DNA of 64,000 nucleotides, taken from Aedes albopictus. Its lineage: Eukaryota; Arthropoda; Insecta; Diptera; Culicidae. Location: NCBI RefSeq assembly GCF_035046485.1, contig NC_085138.1, forward strand, positions 276,253,694-276,317,693. Direction: 5' to 3'. Positions 56,935 through 64,000 of the stretch are shown in pieces. The translations under genes were made by a program, and so were the position numbers. The notes under the pieces are model-generated. The model did no database searches and was not told where the DNA came from. It saw only the letters and a program-made list of their open reading frames with translations. Position 1 is the stretch's first letter. Each line of letters begins with the position of its first letter.

Positions 56935-57353
56935 CTGAGACGAGACTCGCGAAGAGGAAAAAAAGCAACGTCAAGTGCAGCCCAACTGAGCTGTCAGTTG
57001 TAGCCCGTTTGATTACTTTACCTAAAACGAGTAAAGTATTGCTATCCGAGATAAATTCTGAAGCCAAAATTCACTCCGAGCAGCATTTTCTTCTCCTGTA
57101 CTGTCAAAAATAAATTGAAAACAAAATATTCCAATGATTACTTGGCTTGGCGGTTGTTGGCGATGCAAAATTTCACCTCAACATGATTTTGTGCGTGAAT
57201 GGGATTCAGTCACACTGCATGTGAGGAGATGCGATCCCGTACGTGTTTGAACCACCAGCCCAAAACATAATGCCAACACAGATAGGAAGAAAAAAAAATA
57301 ACAAAGTGGAGAAAAAGAAGACCGTCTTCGCGAGTCTCGTCTCAGGGTAACAG
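56927..57353. mobile_element. 411 bp hAT-like MITE with perfect 21 bp TIRs and 8 bp TSD
   Basis: The body 56935-57345 begins CTGAGACGAGACTCGCGAAG and ends with the exact inverse over 21 bp. GGTAACAG is at 56927-56934 and 57346-57353. Removing the body and one TSD rejoins the LINE frame (GGGVVTA to DLGVCAQD). The interior has no transposase; a 64-codon tail of the 194-codon ORF is a read-through of LINE into MITE. Confidence 0.92.
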
Positions 57354-58890
57354 ATCTAGGAGTATGTGCACAGGACGAAAGGCTTCCGGCCCCTGACCTT
57401 CAAGAGATTGAGGAGGAGGTTGGCCGGTTGAAAAACAACAAAGCCGCTGGAGCAGATCAACTACCAAGCGAGCTTCTAAAATACGGTGGAGAAGCACTGG
57501 TGAGAGCACTACACTGGGTCATTACCAATATTTGGGAGGAGGAAGTATTACCGGAGGAATGGATGGAAGGTATCGTGTGTCCCATCTACAAAAAGGGCGA
57601 CAAGTTGGATTGCGGGAACTACCGCGCGATCACACTACTGAGCGCTGCCTACAAGATACTCTCTCAAATTTTATGCCGCCGTCTATCACCGATTGCAAGA
57701 GAGTTCGTGGGGCAATATCAGGCTGGATTTATGGGTGAACGCGCTACAACGGACTATATGTTCGCCATCCGCCATGTGTTGCAGAAATGCCGCGAATACA
57801 ACGTGCCCACACATCACTTGTTCATCGATTTCAAATCGGCGTATGATACAATCGATCGAGAACAGCTATGGCAGATTATGCACGAATACAGAATCCCGGA
57901 TAAACTGATACGATTGATCAAGGCGACGATGAATCGAGTGATGTGCGTAGTTCGAGTATCAGAGACACTCTCGAGTCCCTTCGAATCTCGCAGAGGGTTA
58001 CGGCAAGGTGATGGTCTTTCGTGCTTGCTGTTCAACATTGCTTTGGAGGGTGTAACACGAAGAGCGGGGATAAACACGAGTGGGACGATTTTCAAATTTG
58101 AGACGATGGCGGAAACGTACATCCGGCCAAAGAGTGAAGCCAGGCGAATCTGATTAGTCATTAATGTGTCGAAGACAAAGTACATGATGGCAAAGAGCTC
58201 CAGGGAGGAATCACCGCGCCCGCCACCCCGAATTCATATCGACGATGATGAAATCGAGGCGGCTGAAGAATTCGTGTACTTGGGCTCACTGGTGACCGAC
58301 GACAATGACACCAGCAGAGAAATTCAGAGGCGCATTGTGGCAGGAAATCGTGCCTACTTTGGACTCCGCAGAACTCTACGATCGAATAAAGTTCGCCGTA
58401 ACACGAAGTTAACCATCTACAAAACGTTGATTAGACCGGTCGTTCTCTATGGGCACGAAACATGGTCCCAACGTGCAGAGGACCAACGCGCCCTTGGAGT
58501 TTTCGAACGGAAGGTGTTGCGTACCATCTACGGCGGAGTGCAGATGGAAGACGGGACTTGGAGAAGGCGAATGAACCACGAGCTGCATCAGCTGCTGGGA
58601 GAACCAACCATCGTCCATACCGCGAAAATCGGGAGGCTATGGTGGACGGGTCACGTCATCAGGATGTCGGATAGCAACCCGACCAAAATGGTTCTCGAGA
58701 GTCATCCGACCGGTACAAGAAGACGTGGAGCGCAGCGAGCTAGGTGGGTCGACCAAGTGGAGGACGATCTTCGGACCCTACGCAGAGTGCGGAACTGGAG
58801 ACAAACAGCCATGGACCGAGTGGAATGGAGGCGGCTACTATGTACAGCAGAGGCCACCCCGGCCTTAGCCTGACTGGTAAGGTAAGTATG
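57354..58890 (+). pseudogene. LINE family II, copy b: reverse transcriptase, near-complete
   Basis: One frame runs 57428-58873 with a single in-frame stop at 58151-58153. Motifs in order are NKAAGADQLPSELL, EEWMEGIVCPIYKKGDKLDC, YRAITLLSAAYKILSQILCR, HHLFIDFKSAYDTIDR, ESRRGLRQGDGLSCLLFNIA, then TSGTIF joined directly to KFETMAE. In relatives about 20 residues including the FADD active site lie between these last two, so the catalytic box is deleted. After the stop come VEEFVYLGSL-like, RPVVLYGHETW, GVFERKVLRTIYGGVQ and TRRRGAQRARWVDQVEDD, ending TPALA-stop. The 3' tail has GTAAGGTAAG. It cannot be active. Confidence 0.9.
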
Positions 58891-59710
58891 TTTGGAGGAA
58901 ACTCCAATGCAGATCTCGTAGCTTCCGGGAAGGTAAGCCTAGTTCCCTGGGTTGGTGGGTTGGTGTCAGACCCTGTGAACCAGCCGTGAACCACAAGCAA
59001 AATAATATGAACCGATACCAATAATGGCGACAACCTGTGCAACGCAAACATACCTACTCGTTGATTTACTAAAGGGCCACGGGTTCGGGTTCATCAAAGA
59101 AGACCTGAACGCTCCAAGGTGACGTCACGAATTAACGTTCGGTTCATTCTCGTTCGTCCCTTCCTTTTCCCTCTCACGCGAATTTTGACATTTTCCGGTG
59201 GTTTGTTTTGATTCCCATTCGTTGCCGTTCTTTTCGCTCTCTCGGAAAGAAAATTGAGGTTAAATTTCGATGCAAAACTCTATAGAAACAAACAATTGGA
59301 AAGTTCAGCGCTCACCGGCTGATGGATGTCACCGCCTTCGAGGACATGTTCATTTCCTCGTGCATATGGTCGGCGTTAAATCAAAGAGGACCATGTGAGC
59401 ACGTTACGGCTAACAAATTTTAAATGTTTTTCCAAAGTTCGATATTTTTTTAGAATATTGGAGTTACACAGTTTATAATCATTCATTCAGATGACCAGTG
59501 TTTTTTATAAATATTCGTTAATTAAGAGTGAGCTAAGTACAATTCTTGAATAACTGCTAAAATAAACTTCTCAATCAAACCGGTAACGGTGCATTCCAAT
59601 AGGATGCCCAACAGCTTATAAACACGCATATGTATTTTGATACATATAGATAGGATTACGAATAATAGGTAATTTCAACTTGTTTTTCTTAGAAACATAT
59701 GGTCCAATCT
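58891..59710. other. Unassigned sequence
   Basis: The segment 59100-59330 is GC-richer (GGTGACGTCACG near 59119, a CRE-like word). No ORF with motifs. Confidence 0.3.
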
Positions 59711-60620
59711 GTCTACACCCGAAAGAGTCAAAGCTCTTTTTTACGTGAGGATTGAGAAGCAGTACAACGCTCATGAAGTCAGATTCACTGACGGCTCCAA
59801 ACTATGTAGGTGATAAGGTCGGCCTAGGAATACTGGGTGACCAAATAGAACGATGCTACAGTTAACCAAGTGCCTGTTCAGTATTTTCGCCGAGGCTGCG
59901 GCAATCCTACAAGCTATTGTACCCCCAAGTGATGAACCAGTTCTAATAGTCACTGATTCAGCTAGTGCCTTGACAGCGCTCGAGTCACCAACGAATAAAC
60001 ATCCGTATCTACATTCAGCGCATTCAGCCCGATTTAGAGCAAAGTGAGGTCGATGTATCGTTTATATGGGTTCCAGGCCACTCTGGAATTGCTGGAAATG
60101 AAAAAGCGGACGTACTAGCGGGGACCGGTCGAAACGGACCATTACTAACTAGGAAAATTCCATCAGAAGACATTAAAAAGTGGTCGAAAAACACGGTCTG
60201 GGATTCCTGGTCCCAGTAATGGCGACGGGAACTGCTTTTCTGCCGTAAAATCAAAAATACGACCTCCCCGTGGGATGACTTACCGGCACGGTGAGAGCAG
60301 GGCATACTATCCAGACTAAGAACTGAACACAGCAAAATGTCGCAGTCATACTATCCAGACTAAGAACTGGGCACAGCAGAATGTCGCACGATATGAGCGG
60401 TGGTACAGATGGTTTCCACAAACATTGCGAATCGTGCGGGGAATGCTGCACAACCGAGCACATTATCAGTCACTGTCCGGTTCTTGATGATCTGAGAAGA
60501 ATACATGACATTACCGACGTAATCAGAGCATTTCAAAATGACCCATCTTTTGAGAGGTAACTGATAAAATTTCTTAAGACCGCACAGATATACCACAGAA
60601 ACTAATTTGCGTCTTGGCTC
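59711..60620 (+). pseudogene. LINE remnant: RNase H domain and C-terminus
   Basis: Broken frames hold an RNase H domain. RFTDGSKL near 59783 carries the first Asp, EAAAILQAI near 59896 the Glu, IVTDSASALTALES near 59947 the second Asp, and WVPGHSGIAGNEKADVLAG near 60067 the His and last Asp. A C-terminal part with internal stops follows, including a 44 bp direct repeat. RNase H after reverse transcriptase occurs in I, R1 and LOA-type LINEs, so this is a different family from the others in the window. No reverse transcriptase precedes it. Confidence 0.8.
60303..60390. repeat. 44 bp tandem direct repeat, two copies
   Basis: CATACTATCCAGACTAAGAA begins both 60303-60346 and 60347-60390. The rest matches with a few substitutions. 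It lies within the LINE C-terminal remnant. Confidence 0.85.
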
Positions 60621-61440
60621 TGGGCAGCCCGGGATCTTCTAACTCGGTGTCGTAATTCCCACTTGTTACTCCGCAGATTACTCCCTCTTTTATTCTCTTT
60701 CACGTCGGGGCATCCTTGCCTACAAAGGGTGGCGGATTGCCACCTAGACGAAGTCAGGCAGTAGCTCTTTCAAGTACTTTTCCCCTCGCGAAACCCTTGG
60801 AACCTTTTTTTTACATCTAACCCGCCTCACACAAAAACACGTTTTCAGATCAGACAGTTAAAACACATTGACAGACCAATAGACGCATGGATGTTTATTA
60901 GGCCGCGTCTATTTTTGCTAAAGTTGGAAATGTTAAAAGTTCAATATTGCAAAACGATCGTTTTGGCTAAAAAATCATCATGCCAAAATTTGAAGTCCAT
61001 ATCTCAAGGCTAAGTGGTCCCCACGGGGTCTAAAGTTCTCAAAAATTGCATGGGGTCAAAAAAATCATGAAATTTCTTCGGCGAAAAAATACCCTATTCT
61101 ACTAGAATCGGTGATTTTAGGACTCTAAAGGGCCAAAAATGTGCTCATAATTGCGATATCTCTTTTCGTTTATGAATTAGGACTGTTGCCAAAAAGTCGA
61201 AGTGAAAACGAAGATCATAGAGAAACAGACATAACACTTAGAACAAATTTCATTGAAAAACATCGTTACGAAAACATAATCGCTCAATGCTAAACGTACT
61301 GTGTTTGGCTGGGCCGCCGCTAAATGGCGGTAGTGAGCTGTTACCGACAAACTGGCAACAATGGTAACCACTGAGGAAGGGATAGATACAGTTTAGGATT
61401 TCGACTCTCACAGTAGTTACTTATAAGCTTCAACGAACCG

Positions 61441-61442
<2 letters not shown>
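60621..61442. other. Unassigned sequence with foldback fragment
   Basis: At 61100-61170 the words AATCGGTGATTTTAGGA, GGGCCAAA and ATAATTGCGATATCTC match the centre of the foldback element at 7280-7340 and 7440-7500. This suggests a truncated relative. The rest is unassigned. Confidence 0.5.

Positions 61443-61471
<29 letters not shown>
61443..61471. repeat. C29 homopolymer
   Basis: Twenty-nine consecutive cytosines are flanked by GAA and GCACC. Length may be unreliable because of sequencing. Confidence 0.9.
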
Positions 61472-61816
61472 GCACCATCGCTTGTGGTATACAACGTGAG
61501 CGAGGCGTCGCTGCTGGTAGCCGAACGCGACTGCTCGAAGTTTAAAAATGTGTTCGATGGGAGGCGATGAAAGTGTGACGTCTGTTTCTCTGTGCTAGAT
61601 GATTAAGCTCACATTTAATTCTCATCACTGTTATTTGAATACAAGCATCGCGATGATGCATCGGTATGAAACTGAGCTTAAAACGAAAAATCTAAAAAAA
61701 GGAAAATAATGCTTCATTTTCAAATTAAAACACTATTTTTGTATATATACCAATTTCTAAGTGTTTTGGCAACCCTGCATTTATCGTGTCGATGGCGTAA
61801 ACGTAAACAAATATAA

Positions 61817-62038
61817 GTGAAAAATCTGGCTGGTTGTGCACAAGCAGAAGTAAGTTTTTCGTATTTGAACAACGACAAAATTGCCAAGATGCGGAAAGAA
61901 GCAGAACGCAGTGATGGAACAACTGGAAAACCGGTGATAGTGACCAGAAGCGGAGTTTCCACAGCAGCGGAGAGTTCCGTAGAAGAGCTTTCGAAAACGG
62001 ATGTATCGGGCTTCAAGGGCAAGAAGAAGCTGCTGTAA
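61817..62038 (+). CDS. Hypothetical small ORF
   Basis: A 73-codon frame, Lys/Glu/Ser-rich, ends GFKGKKKLL-stop. It has no recognisable domain. Its composition (few hydrophobics, acidic-basic mix) differs from chance AT-rich ORFs nearby, so it could be a real exon or a gag-like remnant together with the coding-looking but broken stretch 62120-62720. Evidence is weak. Confidence 0.25.
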   Translation: MKNLAGCAQAEVSFSYLNNDKIAKMRKEAERSDGTTGKPVIVTRSGVSTAAESSVEELSKTDVSGFKGKKKLL

Positions 62039-62315
62039 TCTAACCAGAAGGAAAGATCCAAATTTAGGATCTCCCATCTCTGTTTCTATATTCATAAACT
62101 ATCCATTTCCAGCGATCGTACATAAAAAAAAATAAGTGAGCAGTACAGTAACACCACCCGCTGGTGCATCAAATGTTGTTCCTCAGATAGGTTTGACTCC
62201 ACCAGTGGAACAGTTCAAATCGGGCGCGACTCCGGAACTAAATTATCAGTATCAGGAGTCAACTACACAATCATCTGCAAATATTGTTCGTGCAGTTGAA
62301 AATCGGAATTTTTGA

Positions 62316-62458
62316 CACGCGAAAATCGATTTTTCTCATAAACCGTGTGTCGGACGTACGTCGGGCACAGTGCGCTGGATAGAGAGCCAGGTCCGCTGTC
62401 CAGCGCACTACGTCCGACGTTAGGTTTCACGTATGGATTTTTAGAAAATTCGATTGTC
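62316..62458. repeat. Imperfect hairpin element
   Basis: GTCGGACGT and AGTGCGCTGGA (62349-62379) pair with TCCAGCGCACT and ACGTCCGAC (about 62399-62419). An 11-12 nt bulge sits in the left arm. Weaker pairing extends outwards to CGAAAATCGATTTT and GAAAATTCG. It looks like a small MITE of about 140 bp; no TSD was resolved. Confidence 0.55.
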
Positions 62459-62708
62459 GGGTGTGGGGAAACTTCGGGTTTCAACCGCGACGACAATAGT
62501 ACCGCACGGTGATTCATCACAAGTAGCGTCATCGTCAAAAGAACTTTCATTGGAAGCACGGACACCGCGTAGTACCGTGCTTCAACCATCCAGTTCAGCG
62601 GGAACAATTGGAGCTCAGAACAACATCGTAATGCTATCGTACCTCGGATCAGTAACATCGATTATCAGGAATCCATTGTGGAACGCAAGCATCAATTGGT
62701 GGAATGGA

Positions 62709-62870
62709 TCCCGGGTAGAGGGGAATATCTAAATAATATCAATTCAATATCTGCTTATGATGTGAAATCATTTTTTGATATTACGATGATGTTCGTGATT
62801 TTGGGAATATCAAATAAAGAGCACAATTTGATATCATATCTCAAATTGATATTATTTATAGAAGATTTAT
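62709..62870. repeat. CCCGGGTAGAG terminus, single end
   Basis: ATCCCGGGTAGAGGGGAATA at 62707 reproduces the terminal word of the CCCGGG family, but the following sequence (ATATCAATTC-type words) differs and no matching right end was found. Confidence 0.4.
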
Positions 62871-63114
62871 AATAAATAGGTTGTTCTTGCATTCTTAACA
62901 CTGTTATAAACATTTCAACGCCCATTTTTTTGTTTTTCACATCCACGTATAATTAAAAAAAGAGTTTGGTTTTCTCATGTCGATGGTTCTATACCACTAA
63001 TAGTACCCAAGGTGAAAAAATAACTGTTAAGGCATTATATGAGAAAAATACGTAATGATGTACCTATCGTGAACAAAAGACTTACTAAAAATTATTGTAC
63101 ATTTAGCCATTGGT

Positions 63115-63286
63115 TTAGGGTTCGTTCAAATATTACGTAACGCTAAGGGGGGAGGGAGGGGGTCTAGCACTGTGTTACGCTTCATACAAAATTCCAAAAT
63201 TTCCCATACAAAAGTTGTTACGTGGGGGAGGGAGGGGGTCTAAAATTGTCAAATTTCGCGTTACGTAATATTTGAATGAACCCTTA
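63115..63286. mobile_element. Harbinger-like MITE, TTA TSD
   Basis: The body 63118-63283 (166 bp) starts GGGTTCGTTCAAATATTACG and ends CGTAATATTTGAATGAACCC. TTA is at 63115-63117 and 63284-63286. Two GGGAGGGAGGGGGTCTA tracts lie in direct orientation in the interior. It sits just downstream of the minus-strand ORF that ends at 63329. Confidence 0.85.
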
Positions 63287-63328
63287 TTACATATAATTGA
63301 AGGAGATGTTATAAAAAACAACTGAGAA

Positions 63329-63943
63329 TTAATCGCACTGCGTTCGAATTTTACACCTTGAAATAAATCTTTCAATTGTTTGATTTTGTTCTATCTGCAT
63401 AGCGATGCACTGTTGAACTGAATCATTGACTTTTACAACTCGTATTTCTTCAGTTAAATGGCATGCATACAAATTATCATATATCTTTTTAGTTTTTGCA
63501 CGCTGTCCTACAATGTAAATCAAGTTATTTTTATCGCACAATATGTGAGTTATGCAGTAAAATGATCCATTTTTCTCAATCCATGAATCATCATAGTTGC
63601 TACCTTTACAAATGTCTCGTGTACACAAAATTAAGCCATTCTTGTGACACCTGCTATGTACGCTAAAAATTCTTTCATCTACATCGTCATCATAAACAAC
63701 TGAATCGCATGGAACAAATACAGTTTTAGAGTCAAACTGTAATGGAGTGTGTTCTTTTGTCCATACCGTTTTCACCCAGTTTTGGATAGGCGAAGCTGAA
63801 GGAAGTTCTGTGTAGTGGCACATTTTGTTGATGCAATATTTCTTCTCAATTTGCAAAATAGGTTTCTTGTTGCTTGTTCGATAAGCCAGTAACATAGCAT
63901 TACCTGAAAAAAAGAAGTATTGAAATAATATTAGAAAAACCAT
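63329..63943 (-). CDS. Hypothetical cysteine-rich protein or exon
   Basis: A 204-codon minus-strand frame ends TAA at 63331-63329. About twelve cysteines are spread over the protein (for example CINKMC, LCTRDIC, YCITHILC), and it is not low-complexity. Two readings are possible. In the first, the start at 63943 is real and the hydrophobic N-terminus MVFLILFQYFFFSG is a signal peptide. In the second, the pyrimidine-rich TTCTTTTTTTCAG just before 63903 is a splice acceptor and the coding exon begins at 63903, phase 1. I favour the second slightly because the T-run plus CAG is textbook. The layout, beta-rich blocks with VPCDSVVYDD and ACHLTEE, recalls large uncharacterised arthropod protein families, but I cannot name it. 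Confidence 0.5.
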   Translation of the reverse strand: MVFLILFQYFFFSGNAMLLAYRTSNKKPILQIEKKYCINKMCHYTELPSASPIQNWVKTVWTKEHTPLQFDSKTVFVPCDSVVYDDDVDERIFSVHSRCHKNGLILCTRDICKGSNYDDSWIEKNGSFYCITHILCDKNNLIYIVGQRAKTKKIYDNLYACHLTEEIRVVKVNDSVQQCIAMQIEQNQTIERFISRCKIRTQCD

Positions 63944-63956
63944 TGGTGACGGTTAC

Positions 63957-64000
63957 TATGGGCCGTCCACAAACCACGTAGACTTTTAATGAAGATTAAG
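63957..64000. mobile_element. MITE entering the right edge
   Basis: TAT is followed by GGGCCGTCCACAAACCACGT from 63960. This resembles the terminus at 41828 (GGGGCCCTCCATATACCACG). Only the left end is in the window. Confidence 0.5.

Overview
This 64 kb window looks like non-genic, repeat-saturated chromosomal DNA from a mosquito, most likely Aedes or a close relative. The grounds are an AT-rich background, several tRNA-derived SINEs (some with a GAA-type tail like Aedes Feilai elements), many small inverted-repeat DNA elements with TA, TAA/TTA or 8-9 bp target-site duplications (TSDs), culicid-style LINE reverse transcriptases and a BEL/Pao LTR element. The genus is an inference. I found no bacterial features, no CRISPR array, no rRNA, no credible functional tRNA gene and no clear multi-exon host gene. 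The one candidate host coding segment is a 204-codon minus-strand ORF at the right end.

Layout. 1-1794: minus-strand LINE endonuclease/reverse transcriptase frame, open to the left edge. 3411-3833: hAT-like MITE with a perfect 8 bp TSD. 4087-8640: a SINE, then a plus-strand LINE pseudogene split by a foldback element that itself carries a TA-element. 8900-13700: inverted-repeat elements, two of them carrying nested SINEs. 12328-32126: a tandem duplication of about 9.8 kb, nearly identical between copies except for a 159 bp difference caused by one MITE present only in the left copy. 32127-38050: degenerate repeats, a long-TSD element with a nested SINE, more SINEs and a TTAA-flanked palindrome. 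39250-43000: a minus-strand LINE 3' fragment, a plus-strand LINE endonuclease fragment and two MITEs. 45960-48800: two same-orientation copies of one MITE and a TTTGGTCGAA-repeat element. 48970-51240: a LINE cut by several insertions. 51350-54600: a decayed BEL/Pao polyprotein carrying two MITEs. 56237-58890: a MITE and a second copy of the preceding LINE family, itself carrying a 411 bp MITE. 59700-60600: a LINE RNase H and tail remnant. 60900-64000: unassigned DNA with a C29 run, hairpins, the 204-codon ORF and Harbinger-like MITEs.

Nothing here works as a pathway. The order of events can be read from nesting: LINEs and the BEL element came first, TIR elements landed in them, and SINEs or smaller TIR elements landed in those. 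The strongest signals are the tandem duplication with its filled/empty MITE site, the breakpoint lying at a transposon terminus, and many insertions whose TSDs are still perfect. All coordinates and repeat matches were read by eye, so boundaries may be off by a few bases and no percent identities were computed.
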